Counted from the first letter of the stretch, positions 24,225 to 36,541 are shown. The stretch: DNA of 64,000 nt from Ectobius pallidus (GCA_964059195.1 CAXKWD010000004.1:119880043-119944042); one strand, 5' to 3'. Notes: generated by a model from the sequence alone, not told the origin. Numbers and translations: made by a program.

Positions 24225-25261
24225 TAATATTTTGGTTAGACAAACACGCATGAAAAAGCAGCTAAAAGTTATAACTTTTGAACAGTTTCCGGTAAAATAA
24301 CTAGATGTTTATAACAAGGGCCGGAGGCCATTTTCTGTCCATTATTTAAGAAAATTAAAAATTAGTACCCCGGAATGAAGTACTCTTTTACCCGATGAAA
24401 AACAACCAACTTGCGCAAGAAAAATTTCCTGTACTGATGCCTTGAAACGCGTTCAATTAACGTTTCAAGTTTTTCTGATCATATTGTTGTATTTTTGTCT
24501 GAAATTTGTCCACCGGGTGCATGTGAAGAAGAATTCCAGGTGGAGTTCGTTAGGAGAGGCAGAAAAGTTTCCTACGAATCAATTAATTTTTGCTACTATT
24601 AAACACATTTAAGGTATTTTGAACAAATATTAGCCTTCTGTTAATATCATTGTGTATTATAATTTGATTCCTGAGAAAAGGACAGAAATTTTAGCAATAT
24701 TTTTACTCAGAATACCAAGTTTTCAGTAGACTGAATACCCCTTTCTGTATTTTTGTTCTTTTTTATTAAGTGATCTAATAAGAATGCTGTGAGTACAAGA
24801 TTATCCCATATTGTCTTATTCCTGAATACGGTTAGGAACACTTCCTTTAGTATTTTTCTACAAGGGACAAGGTGATGAGCGGTGGATATAATACAAGCAA
24901 CTTGTTTGTTATTAGGTAAAGGGTTGCATCAAACATCAAGTAGACTGAATAATTCAGTATCTACCCATCCCACTTTCTAAAACAATTGCGCGCCGAGTAT
25001 ATATTATTTTTACAGCTAATGCGTAAGTCAAACAGTACTTGCTGTTGTGTTTTGTTCCCAACAGCTATATTTGTCGTATGTCGTGAGTACATTTAGTAAT
25101 ATGATATTCAGATAAGTAAAATGCAATATACTTTATCGATCAATGGATTTAATTAATTAGTTCCCCAATTTTATTTATGAAATATGTTTATAAAAGAACT
25201 TCAACTTTTAAATTTGACATCGCCGAGCATTTATCGATATTCTCAGGCCTACATTTTATAT
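24225..25261. other. AT-rich spacer, nothing recognised
   Basis: No coding frame above noise and no repeat structure that I can define. Confidence 0.45.
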
Positions 25262-25695
25262 TTTTCTTAGTTTGGCCTCTCCATTTGTAGGGGCGTTTAT
25301 GCGGCCATGCCGTCCGGGCCTTACAGGACCGCGGCATGTGGAGAGAGGGATTACCTTTGGATCACATACATACTTTTTTCTTTTTTTTTTCTTCTTTTTT
25401 TTACTAAATGGACTTGGAGGGCCTTCCTGGATGGGTGGTCAGTCCATCTCCGAGACAACACGAACACACAAATTAGGACGAGACACACCCGTCGCACATT
25501 CGTGCCGAACAAGGCGCGGATGTGATAATGACCAGACGAAGTCCGGTGACCACAAGGGCCTAATGTTTCCCAATATTCCCCTCACAATTGAAGAAAAGTC
25601 CCAGAAAAACCCCACCGGGGAATTTTGTCCAGATCAGGAATCATACCTGAGCCCACTGCGTGAAAAGAACGAACGCAACACCTACTTCCCAGCGG
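25262..25695 (-). mobile_element. tRNA-headed SINE, family 2, minus copy
   Basis: Reverse copy of the SINE at 26545-26980: it shares GTGGAGAGAGGGATTA, GAGGGCCTTCCTGGATG, CCGAGACAACACGAACAC, the AAAAACCCC...GGGG block and a decayed B box near 25640-25655. A T-rich tract at 25375-25400 interrupts the match. More diverged than the other two copies; edges are approximate. The apparent 148-residue frame across it (25272-25718) is not a gene. Confidence 0.75.
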
Positions 25696-26531
25696 TGGAT
25701 ATAAGTTACTTTCGATAATTATTGTGGACACTGCTCACCGTACGTTGCTATCGAGTTTTCAGGAAATGTAAAGTTAACATTCCTAATATATGTTATTTGT
25801 AAGAAGGAAATACAAACAAGCATAGAAGAGATGTCATATTCACTACTAGGAAAATATAAAGAATTTTGCTTTCAGGATTATAAAGGAAAGGGAAAAGCAG
25901 ATTGCTGGGAGGAAAGAAATGTTTGCTAGAACTGGGAAATAGAGAGAACACATAACCGCTTTGTTTCACAGTTATTTGTTGGCTGTGGACTAAAAAAGAC
26001 AGACGTGCGGTGTAGAAATTTGTCAGCTTGTCTTGTATTGCTTCCTGCAGCGAGGCTTTCAACCGTTCCCATGGCAACCTTCTTTCAATTTCTTCATCTC
26101 CTCTCATAAAGGTATATTTCATCATACGTGTAGTTAATCTTCAAAATCTACCTTCAAGAGATTAGTATGTCATATTACAGGCTCAAGGTTCTTAACACTT
26201 CATATAACAAAACGAAAAGTGTATTTTTCATCAGTTCGGTTCTATTGAAACCTGCAGTTAAATATCCTCAGTTAGATGATGTAACCTCTGGAACTTGTAT
26301 CAGTGCATTTTTCAGCCACATTTCTTCTTGTAGGAGACTTCTCTGCTTGAAAATCTTTCCGCTTCTTTTAAGAATAAATCTCTACGGATCACAGACAAAA
26401 TTTTCCCCCATTTCCTTCTCTTTCCTTAAAATTATGGCCCGGTCAACTTAAGCACCGCCAGTGATTTCAAACCTCATAAATAACATCTATGAACAACTTC
26501 CATTGAAGTTATTTAATCAATTATAAATTTT
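25696..26531. other. Spacer, no gene seen
   Basis: Short open frames on both strands, including 25793-26125 on the minus strand and 26167-26451 on the plus. Neither carries a domain motif, signal or splice support that I recognise. Confidence 0.4.
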
Positions 26532-26544
26532 GTGTATTCAGTAA

Positions 26545-26980
26545 TTCGCTGTGGCTCAGGGGATTCGTTCAATCCTCTCACGCAGCGGGTCCGGGTTCGA
26601 TTCCTGGTCGGGACAAGTTACCTAGGTGGGGGTTTTTCTGGGGTTTTTCGTCATCTTTGAGACAAATGTCGGGTAACTTTAGGCCCTTGTGGTCCCCAGA
26701 TATCATCATCCCATACTCGCCTTGTTTGGAGTGAGTGAGTGTGTGTGTGAATGATGTGTCTCGTCCTATGTGTTCGTGTTGTCTCGGAGGTGGCCCCGGC
26801 ATTGGGCTGATCACTCATCCGGGGAGGACCTCCATGTCCTTGTCTGGTCAAAAAAGTATGTATGTGATCCAAAGATAATCCCTCTCCCGACAGGTCGCGG
26901 CCCTGTAAAGCCCGGGCGGCTTGGGTCGCTTCAATCCTAAAAGGGAGAGGTTACACTACGAGAAGAAAGAAAGAAGGAAA
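26545..26980 (+). mobile_element. tRNA-headed SINE, family 2, plus copy
   Basis: 436 bp. The head has GCTGTGGCTCAGGGGATTCG (A box) and GGGTCCGGGTTCGATTCCTG (B box). The body holds TCATCTTTGAGACAAATGTC and GTGTTGTCTCGGAGGTGGCC. The tail is GAAAGAAAGAAGGAAA. A perfect 13-bp duplication GTGTATTCAGTAA lies at 26532-26544 and 26981-26993. Three copies occur in the window. Confidence 0.9.
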
Positions 26981-26993
26981 GTGTATTCAGTAA

Positions 26994-27560
26994 ATTAAAA
27001 TATTGCATAAATTCTTATCTCATGCTTTGATGCGTATTATTTTAATAGGCCTCTACTTATTGTTGTACCTATATTGGGCTAGGGGTTTTTTCACTTCACA
27101 TTTCGTGGGAGACTATGAAACTATTTCACGTATGTTCGTTAGGAAGGACACTAGTCGTTTCCATAGATAGGGCTAAGAGAGAAATAGAGACAAAAAGGGG
27201 GAAGAGAGAGACGTAGATAAAATAACAGAATATACAACTGATGGGGCGAATAAATTTACTGCATACATTATCACAGAAACCGGGACCTACAGTTTAACAT
27301 GGAATTCTACGCGTCGATTTATTTAGTCATTAGATGAAGGTAGGATCTGGTATTGTTAAAAATCCGCAGAAGCATCGACCGGTACTTGGTCCTCGAACCC
27401 CCTTTATAATTTTGTTTATGAACATAAAGGAATTTTAAAATAATACATAGGCCTTTAAGAATTTTAACATTGTAACATATAACTTCGAAAATAATATTTC
27501 CATAACTTTAAGAAGTCGGATACTTTGTGTACAGGTACCGTAGTGAACATAGCCATTCTA
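26994..27560. other. AT-rich spacer, nothing recognised
   Basis: Contains a purine-rich run around 27175-27220 and no supported gene. Confidence 0.45.
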
Positions 27561-29610
27561 TAGTATATTGCGATACAAGTGCCGTAAGCGATGCATACGG
27601 ATCGAGGAAAGGGTTTTTTTTTTTTTTATCAATTTCCGAGATCCGTTATGCGCTTACGGCACGAGTATTGCATGTTATTTTTTGCACGACGATTATTTAT
27701 ATCAATTTAATTATATTAATTGTGATATTACCTGAAAATGTTATGTATATACACTCTAGAAGATAGATGTTTATTTCAGAAAGTGATTCGCATGTGTTTG
27801 TTGTTATGCGAACCGAATATTTGTCCTGGGGGGCCTTGTCCATAAAGGCTTGTATTATGATGTGCCGTAAGTAAATTCATAACCGCACGGAAACACTTAC
27901 CGCACATAGCAACAAGATTGTGTGTGGGAATGTGAACTTACGATCCACGGCAACAACATTCGTAAGTACCACTAATTAGTTAAGTCGTGCAAAAAATTAA
28001 TTTCATTCTAGTCCAGTTCACCGGTACAAATTACTCATATTTTTAAGGGCAAGAAGGTTCAGACTTTAATACATAACCATTTTCCAATTATTGCATTTCG
28101 GTCATAGGCCTATAAAGAAAAGGGGTGAAATTATCATTTTTATATTATGGTTATTTAGGATTGTATAAGAAACTAGCTTAAAAAAACCCGGCGTCGCCCG
28201 GGTTGGGTATTTGTCTTGTACTACAGGAGGGCTTTCAATTTTCAAAATCTAGGTCCTTATATAGACCTAGTTATTTAGAGTTCGAAATGAAGAAGAACGA
28301 ATTATCACTCCCAGATTTTGCCCTCAGAAAAAGTTAAATATATATTTTTACCGTTCAAGGATGGTCCCGACCCTCTGCAAAATAGCTTGAAACTTAAAAA
28401 GTAAAAAGAAGTACATAATTACATAATATATACATTTTTTTATTTAATGCATAACTGTTTAGTAGATACAACGATGGAAAAGGCTGGTTAGTTCAGCTGT
28501 TCTGATCGTTATCCAAGGTATCGACTGAATGTATATAATTGATTATTTGCTTTATTGTGTAGCGATAAACAATTAGTAACAGTGTTTAAATAAATCTCGG
28601 CTGTGACAGTTAATTAATATATCGGCTTTCTGGATTGATAATAATTAAATAGTTATATTGAGATGGGTCAGCATTATTATTTTCTTTTCAATTGTTTTGT
28701 AAATACATTCTGTTGTTCAATTCCAGTACGAAAATTAATATTTCTACCCATATGTTTCAATATCTGTTCAAATTGTACGTCAATTGCAGTCCTGAAAATT
28801 AATTATATTGTTTGTGTTGTGGAGAAATCTGATATGTTTTTATTTTATAATAAATATCTAGTAATAAAAGCCGTGAGAGTTGATTTTTCAAATTGCTGAA
28901 AGATCAGTAGTGCAGGCCATACATTTATTTGTATTCCACGTCTGCCGGTCACTCCCTCATGTCGCCATGCTATTACCAGATAGCATAACGTTGATGTTAT
29001 GAGTCTTGGTTTGTGGTGAGGTCGGAAGTAAACATAATTTAGACGAGTATTTTTGTCCTTAGGACTATTGGTTCCTTCTTAATACACAAGTATATTTTTG
29101 TAAACCTGCCAGTAATTTAATATCTTTTCGCACGATGTAACTAATTAGTGGTACTTACGAATACTGTTGCCGTTGATCGTAACTTGACATTCCCACACGC
29201 AATCTGATTGCTATGAAAACTAAAGAAATCTCAGTGCTGTAAAAATTACAAAAGGCACTAGTGCTATAAGTAAAATCATCACAATACAAGCCTTTATCGA
29301 AGGCCGGAACCAAGGCCCCCAGTTTGTGGCGACTTTAACAGGACAAATATTCCGTCCCCATAATAACCAACACATGCGAATCACTTTCTAAAATATAACA
29401 TCCATCTTCAATAATGTATATACATAATATTTTCAGCTAATATATCAATTAATATGAATAATCATCGTGCAAAAAATAGCAGGCAATACTCGTTCCGTAA
29501 GCGCATAAAGGATCTCGGAAATTGAAAAACTCTGCGCAAGCGCCTCGTTTTTTCAAACTCTTTCCTCGATCCGTATGCACCGCTTACGGAACTAGTATCC
29601 CAATATACTA
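27561..29610. mobile_element. Element with ~450-bp terminal inverted repeats
   Basis: 27561-28000 and 29130-29610 are inverted copies, diverged and with internal indels. The outer ends read TAGTATATTGCGATACAAGT (left) and TAGTATATTGGGATACTAGT (right, reversed). The shared inner blocks include CCGTAAGCG..GCATACGGATCGAGGAAAG, GTGATTCGCATGTGTTTGTT versus its right partner, and CGTAAGTACCACTAATTAGT. The 1.1-kb core has no transposase. It holds CCGGCGTCGCCCGGGTTGGG near 28190, a motif I associate with dispersed arthropod repeats. No clear target duplication, so the superfamily is unknown. Confidence 0.7.
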
Positions 29611-29951
29611 TTAAAACAGTAAAAAAATGGACATAATGCATTATTGAATAGATTCATTGTTCTTCCAATCGATAGGAGGATTGTTTGAGAGATTGTGGCA
29701 ATTCGCTCCTCTGTCATTTTCTGGGAGAAGTGACTGGTTTTAGAAAGGGTCTGTGTTTCAGAAACACTTGAAGGCCAGAGAAAAATAATTCATTCTCAAA
29801 ACCAGGAAAGGCTCACGTCACACATTAATACAGTACTTAGTTATTATTTTTAAGTTAAAAATGTACTCGTACTGTGGATATTTATTATAAAAGTATAGTA
29901 CGTGGAAGATATGTTTTAATTAATGAAAAAGATGATGAAATAATAGAACAC

Positions 29952-31339
29952 GCCTGGTTACACACATGGCGTTTTTTTTCCGTCGCGGAGAATTTGCCGT
30001 TGCCGCCAAAAGACAGTAGTACATTGAAGTGAATTAGAGCATGCACACGAGGCGGAAAAAAAAACGATCGTTAAAATTTCCGTCGGCGGCAGTTTTGCAG
30101 CCGCCTGGTGCCACTGGAGCCCGACGGAAATTTTGTCGTCGCTTTGAAGTAGTGGTCCACGTGAGCATATGCACATTTACACACACAGCGTTTTTTCTGC
30201 CGTCGAAGTTATATGCTCAGTGTGATTTGTGTTGTGTTGGCAGTATATTCGTTCATCAATTAACATGAGTATTATGAGCAGGGCCCGGATTCTAATGACA
30301 TGTCATATTTTTATTGATGCAGCATAGACATTGCCAACTTGGGGATAAATCCTAATCATGGCCTCTAGATTGTAGAAATGCATTTTTATTATGTCATTTT
30401 TTGGCATTTTATGCTATTTTATATTTTTTGGGCATTTATTTCGATTTTAGGTCATTATTTTGTCATTTGCTTCCTCATTTAGTCATTTTCTTGTATTTAC
30501 ATTGAGTGTATTAACTTCTTTCCGTCGCTAGCGGTGCTGTCTTTGAAATGTTGTTTGTTTAATGCAAGAAGGAAAAGTGTTGTCATGCCTCAGTCGGAAA
30601 TGAGAATCAAAGAAACGCCAAAATTGTGTATTATATTACTATTGTTATTAGACTGACTTGGCACCTGTTTGAATTTGATATTGCTAACTGCTGTTTACCC
30701 TCAATAATCCGGCAGACCACAAAAGGAAATGCCGAATTTTGACTCACTATTGCCTCAGTTTCCGTGAGAAATGAACATTCACAACATTACACTCATTTAC
30801 AGCTTTTACAATTATGTACAAACTAGTCTATAACTTTATGTGTACAATAATACTTTTTTATAAATAAAATATCAGTTGTTAGGTCATTTTTTATAGTTAT
30901 TAAGTCATTTTCTTTAAAATTTGGGGTCATTTTATAGGTCATTTTTCAAACAATTTTAGGTCATCAGAATCCGGGCTCTGATTATGAGTAGTACGAGTAT
31001 TATTGATAATGAAATGAAAAGCTCCAACCTCATCTCTTCTTTCATTAATTGGATGAACCCAAATTAGTCGATTGTTTCTTCTCCTTTTCATTCGACGACG
31101 GAATATCAATAACGCTAGAAGCTGCTCCCTGTTCATTTCAAACTACACTGCAATCAATAATCTGAATAACACAAAATGATGTTAATTGTTCTGAAGTTGA
31201 ATCTATACTGCATAAGCAGGCTTGCTCATACGACGGCGACGGAAATTTTTCCGTCCAGTGTGTAAACGTTTCATTTCTTTGGGCGGCGACGGCAAATTCT
31301 CTGCGACGGAAAAAAAAAACGCCATGTGTGTAACCAGGC
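29952..31339. mobile_element. TIR element with GCCTGGTTACACACATGGCG ends
   Basis: Left end GCCTGGTTACACACATGGCG, then a T run and CCGTCGCGGAGAATTTGCCG. The right end is its reverse complement with one or two changes (31275-31339). Further CCGTCGGCGGC-type blocks recur inside (30060-30215). No transposase seen. A hAT element is nested at 30279-30980. No certain target duplication. The superfamily is undetermined. Confidence 0.7.
30279..30980. mobile_element. hAT-type non-autonomous element (702 bp), nested
   Basis: Ends CAGGGCCCGGATTCTAATGA and, reversed at the right, CAGAGCCCGGATTCTGATGA. Perfect 8-bp duplication ATTATGAG (30271-30278 and 30981-30988). Many GGTCATTTT repeats near both ends. 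No coding capacity. It sits inside the 29952-31339 element and so is younger than it. Confidence 0.9.
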
Positions 31340-32006
31340 TAGGTTTTGGTTATTGTGTGTTGATAGATATTTCAAAGTTGCGGTAACTGATTGCACCACA
31401 TAAATATACGGTCCAACATGAATATTTATAGGAAAGACGTGTTTAAATAATAGCTAATGAAGAAGGCGCGTAAGTCCATCAGAAATTATCCTGGTATTCC
31501 GGTCCCGGACAGAAGCACTATGCATAAACTTGTAAATAAGTTGAATGAAATGAGAAGCACTATGCGTAGACTTTTAAATAAGTTGAATGAAATGTTTTGA
31601 ATGAAAATATTGAAAATATTACTTATTATTTTTATTTTATCCTTTAAATTTCGTGCAATTACATTATTCACAGATTGATGAAAGGGGACCCAGAGTTTTC
31701 TTATCGTTGCTCCAATATGAACACTGGATTCTTTAAATAACGCCATGCTTTGGTTTAATAGTCGTTATTGCCCTTTATCGTCGCTCCAACATATAGGCCT
31801 ATACTTTGGTCAGAGTCTTTTGAGACAGTGGAGTGGATAAATATTTTTTGCTCTAGACCCGACCTTAAAGTGAACAAGTACCGTATGTCTATTTCACTTT
31901 TAGGTAGATACGAGTAATTGCTAAAGTGAGACAGACTTACTTGTTTACTTTCGGCCCGGTTCTAGGACTGACAATATCTACGCATTCCACCAAAGTATAC
32001 ATAGTC
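31340..32006. other. Spacer with a 42-bp direct duplication
   Basis: AGAAGCACTATGCATAAACT and the following 22 bases are repeated immediately (about 31513-31596). Otherwise nothing is recognised. Confidence 0.5.
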
Positions 32007-33214
32007 TTATGGCCGAGTGCTCCAACCTCGGTATTCAGAATACCGCGGTAAAGTTGCTTAGTTTACCCCAGTAAAGTCATACTTTCGTTCCACCTTGCTA
32101 GGTTTCGACTTTTACCGCGGTAAGATGCAAACCGGCCGTGAAGGAGTAGTAAAGTGAGAAAACCGCGGTATTTTTTCCAAGATGGAGATCAGCGTAATGT
32201 ATCATATTTACGATATCTGGCCCAAAAGCTAATTGAACATAAAGAATAATGAGAGACAGGTGGGGTCTACTTGAAGAATGAACGATGGTGCAAATCTTTG
32301 CAAATACTGTGCTGTAACATCGATTGAAATGACCTTCCTTTCTTACCTCAACCAAACCAGGTCCATCGAGTAGGCTAGTGGGCGTAACCACGATTAGAAC
32401 GATTAGTACAGTATTTATGGTGTTTGAATTCAAAGTTTGAATGAATTCAAAGTTTGAATTCAGACGACATATATACGCAATATAATATTCCATTTTATCC
32501 TTAGGGTAAGGTGGTACATTTTCGAACAAGGTACAATTCTGAACGGACTAAGATTTTTATCCACTTTTGGGTTTCAAATGTTAGCCACCTGTTTTTAATT
32601 ATAGAGCGTCCATACTGATTATTTTGTTGACCTGTATCCGCGAGAATGATGTTTTGAGTTGTCTCATTCGGCCATAAAATATTATTTTTCAATCGAAGGT
32701 AAGAACTCCATGCTTGAAAAATGGCACGTTATAAAATTGCTTATAATTCCACGTTGTGTTACTGGAATTTATTGTTGAGAACCAATATTTAACTCATACC
32801 AACAAATAGCGTAGTCTTTAATACGTAAGTAATTGGCACAACAATGATCATTCGTGAGCGGAATCTGCAACTATGTATAATTTACAAAAACTAGCTCGAA
32901 GTACAAATACGAACACATTTTAGGTACAATTTCGAAAAGCACTTTAAGCCGCGATCGCTCGCTTAAGGCTTGCATGGAAAAGTTGTTTTGCCATCACAGC
33001 ATTCTGCATGTTTATTATTAATAGCTTTGCTAGTCAAATATAAATGGATGGCATTCATACATCTTTCAACAGTGGTATTATGTACACAAAGATTTATGAA
33101 CTACACTTCCTCTGGATTGTTATTACATCCTAACAATTTATGCAATACGGAATAGCATACAGAAATCGTTCTGGAGTTGTTAATTATTTTTATTATTGCT
33201 CTTAATGTTATGAC

Positions 33215-33460
33215 AGACCCGCCTGCATGGTCTAGTGGTTCCTGACTACGGACCCGCAAGTCTGGGTTCGATCCCCGGTACCTCCTCCGGATTCTTCTGA
33301 GGTAGGGCGATTTGGAACGGGGTGCATTCAGCCTCCTGACACCAACCGAAGAACAAATTCATAAAGAAGTAGTGGCTCCGGTTCAGTAAGCCATCAATAA
33401 CTGTCGTAGGAGTCGGCATGCTGACCACATGCCCCAATCCTGGCATCTGCCTATTCAAAA
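33215..33460 (+). mobile_element. tRNA-headed SINE, family 3
   Basis: Head CATGGTCTAGTGGTTCCTGA (A box) and GTCTGGGTTCGATCCCCGGT (B box). The body holds CCTCCTCCGGATTCTTCTGA and CACATGCCCCAATCCTGGCA. Ends near TATTCAAAA. It lies in the left flank of the giant palindrome and has no counterpart on the right, so it is not part of the inverted repeat. Confidence 0.75.
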
Positions 33461-33654
33461 CGCGACAGTAGTATCAGCCCCTTTTTGTCTCCCGCCCTTT
33501 GTACCGCGACGCCTCTTCCAGACGCCCCCCGACGCCTTCCAGACGCCCGGCGTCATTATAGTCGATTAAAGAAAGCGAGATGTGCCTTTTCACCCAGTGG
33601 TATTCCTGACTCTTCCCGACGCCTCGTTTAGGAGTTAGGCCCTGAGAACCATTA

Positions 33655-33674
33655 TTCCTGTTACGTAACAGGAA
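33655..33674. repeat. Perfect 20-bp palindrome TTCCTGTTACGTAACAGGAA
   Basis: Recurs exactly at 33814-33833 and in the other arm at 49134-49153 and 49293-49312. Two copies per arm, about 160 bp apart and 190-370 bp from the element ends. They could be protein-binding sites or hairpin nucleation sites. Confidence 0.85.
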
Positions 33675-33894
33675 CAGGATCTATACTTGTGTTGTTTGAT
33701 CCAGACTGTCAGGGGATTCATTTCCAGCATTGTAATTGCGCCCCCTTTCTCGCTGTGCTGTTCCCGAAGCGTCCCGACGCCCTTTTTAGGAGTTAGGCCC
33801 CGAAGAGTCATTATTCCTGTTACGTAACAGGAAGAGATGGCAGCTTAAGGCATCGGTCAAGTTGTAACAGGGATAGATGATTCCCGATTCATCC

Positions 33895-35110
33895 TGACGC
33901 ATAGTTAGGCCGTTTGATCCGACCTAGTTAGGCCCTTTGATCCGGAACGTCATGGTAGTCGATTCGAATAATGTAATTACGCCCTTATACACTAAGCTAT
34001 TCCCGATTCATCCTGACGCATAGTTATGCCGTTTGATCCGATCTAGTTAGGCCCTTTGATCCGGAACGTCATGGTAGTCGATTCGAATAATGTAATTACG
34101 CCCTTATAGACTAAGCTATTCCCGATTCAACCTGACGCATAGTTATGCCGTTTGATCCGACCTAGTTAGGCCCTTTGATCCGGAACGTCATGGTAGTCGA
34201 TTCGAATAATGTAATTACGCCCTTATACACTAAGCTATTCCCGATTCATCCTGACAAACAGTTAAGCCGTTTGATCCGATCTTGTTAGGCCCTTTGATCC
34301 GGATCGTCATGGTAGTTGATTCGAATAATGTAAATACGCCGTTATACACTAAGCTATTCCCGATTCATCCTGACGCCTGTTATTAGGCCGTTTGATCCGA
34401 TCTAGTTAGGCCCTTTGATCCGGAACGTCATGGGAGTCGATTTGAGCAATGTAGTTGTGACCTTATACACTATGCTATTCCCGATTCATCCCGACACCTG
34501 TTAATAGGCCCTTTGGACCAAGGAGACGTTATGGACGTCATGGTAGTCATTTCGAACAATGTAGTTACGCCTTTTAGCACTATGTTATCCATATTCATCC
34601 CGATGCCTGTTATTAGGCCCTTTGGACCAAGGAGACGTTATGGACGTCCTGGTAGTCATTTCGAACAATGTAGTTACGCCTTTTAGCACTATGTTATCCA
34701 TATTCATCCCGATGCCTGTTATTAGGCCCTTTGGACCAAGGAGACGTTATGGACGTCATGGTAGTCATTTCGAACAATGTAGTTACGCCTTTTAGCACTA
34801 TGTTATCCATATTCATCCCGACGCCTGTTATTAGGCCCTTTGGACCAAGGAGACGTTATGGACGTCATGGTAGTCATTTCGAACAATGTAGTTACGCCTT
34901 TTATCACTATTTTATCCATATTCATCCCAAAGACTGTAATTAGGCCCTTTGGACCCAGGAGGCGTTATGGACGTCATGGGAGTCGGTTCGAACAATGTAG
35001 TTATGCCCTCTCGCACTATGCTATCCATATTCATCCCTACGGTTGTAATTAACCCCTCATGACCAATGGGAATGTTGTCAAGTCACGGGAATCGTTTCTG
35101 ACAAAAATGT
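33895..35110 (+). repeat. Tandem arrays of 119-bp and then 109-bp units (left arm)
   Basis: 33895-34500: units of about 119 bp with CGCCCTTATACACTAAGC and GGCCCTTTGATCCGGAACGT. 34500-35110: units of 109 bp with GGCCCTTTGGACCAAGGAGA and CATTTCGAACAATGTAGTTA. The two types share the GGCCCTTTGRNCC core and TCATGGTAGTC, so one derives from the other. Repeated in-frame readings of 70 residues are by-products of the array. The mirror copy is at 47857-49072. Confidence 0.88.
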
Positions 35111-35851
35111 TACGCTCTTTCACACTATGCTATTCCCCGATTCATTCATTCATACACCTTTTACCATTTAAGCCCATTGGTAGAAAATGTGTACGCATAG
35201 AGGCGCTGTTATGCAATTAGGAGGTAGGAGGTAAATAACAAGTGCTCCTACTATACTTACAGATACTGTAAGAGGGACCTTTGATAAAAATTACGTACAA
35301 CATGCCTGTAGAGCGCATTCCCTAACAATGTTTTGTTATTAAAAGATAAATAAGTTTATACTTACATAACCTTTTATTTTTCATCTTCTATACAGCATCT
35401 ATTCTCCTTCCAGATGAACTGTGTTATTATTAACTATATGTAACTGACTGTGTGTAAGGATTAGGAAAACGGTTAAGGTTAAATTTCATTTCAGACCGTA
35501 CAACCTTTTATTGTGTATCATAAGATTGTCACGCTCTTGTGAAATAATGTGTATAAACAAAGGGCTTCACAGTAGTAGTGCTGCATGGTTTATTTCAACA
35601 TACTTGGTTTACAAACACGATTACCGAATGGAATTTCATCACAAGGAAGTGATTGAAACACACACACACATCCGCGTCAGTATTTGTAATGTGTAATCAA
35701 TACATGTATAAAAGAGAATAGTTTTTTTTAACATGTGATCTCATAGACTCTCTATATTTCCTAAGTGTCTATAGCTCTACGTGTGATTGAAAGTGATAGT
35801 GATTCAACTGCTTCTCCTTCCAGAAAAAAACCATGAGCAACAGAGGTATGT
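35111..35851. other. Non-repetitive stretch in the left arm
   Basis: Lies between the tandem arrays and the small gene. No coding motif seen. It holds a (CA)n-like run near 35658 and a TTCTCCTTCCAG motif twice (about 35400 and 35810). Mirror copy at 47116-47856. Confidence 0.5.
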
Positions 35852-35852
35852 T

Positions 35853-36541
35853 TTATTTAACTTCAGGTTTGTTTAAAAACACGTAATGAATATTGTCTAT
35901 GATCCATGACTTTAAAATTAAAACAATTTGTTGTGCACATTTTGCTTCAGGAAAAGTATGAAATTTACAGACAGTAATACATTTAGGTAGAATATTTAAA
36001 ATTTGGACAATTGAAATCAAATAGAACGTAGACCTCAACAGACGGAATAATGTTTTGTAGAAATTGTTTCTTCTGACAACCTTTCACAAATACATGATCA
36101 CAATTGTTGAAAATGTTTCTTACAATATTTCCATGTAACCATAATCTACAAATCCATGATCGTATTTTAATCCATGATGAAAATGTTCTAAGTAATGTTT
36201 TGTCATCTCGTTTACAACACGGTCTTCAGGGCTGTTGAATAATAGATGTACACTGTTTTCACCTTTCAAATCACAAGAAAAAAATTCTTTTACAAAAAAT
36301 TGACCTGTTGATTGTTCGACAAAACCCTGTACGTCTGCAACTCGGCCACCCCTACGATCAAAAGAAAACAATATATCACTAACATAATTCATATGGTTTG
36401 GTCAGTATAAAGTACATAAATCATAACCTTTAGTTCTTTTTCTTTAACATCTAAAGTAATATTCAACACTACTAGTTGTGAGATTGAAACACACCTTGCC
36501 CCATAAGTAGCGTTATTGAATTTCTCAATTATAGATACCAT
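35853..36541 (-). pseudogene. Small intron-containing gene of the palindrome, left arm
   Basis: Mirror copy of the right-arm gene: exon 2 at 36495-36541, exon 3 from 36351 down to the stop at 36120. The frame-shifted continuation runs to 35853. The predicted 92-residue product up to the stop is identical in the two arms, and both frameshifts are shared. They therefore predate the duplication or have been copied between arms by gene conversion. The two genes point towards the ends of the element, away from the loop. Confidence 0.6.

Noticed and set aside
25272..25718. A 148-residue gene
   Set aside because: It reads through the reverse SINE copy with a T-run encoded Phe tract.
32098..32529. 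A conserved 143-residue protein shared with 12260-12574 and 50109-50315
   Set aside because: The shared reading comes from the repeated non-coding element. Frames break differently in each copy and no domain is seen.
19888..33290. Functional tRNA genes at the SINE heads
   Set aside because: The A and B boxes are present, but the sequence leaves the tRNA pattern after the B box and continues into repeated SINE bodies with target duplications.
34731..35052. Pair of repeated 70-residue proteins
   Set aside because: Their repetition follows the 109-bp array (109 is not a multiple of 3), so the frames are accidental.
33895..35110. CRISPR array
   Set aside because: The units are 109-119 bp and similar over their whole length, with no unique spacers of constant size, and this is a eukaryotic genome.
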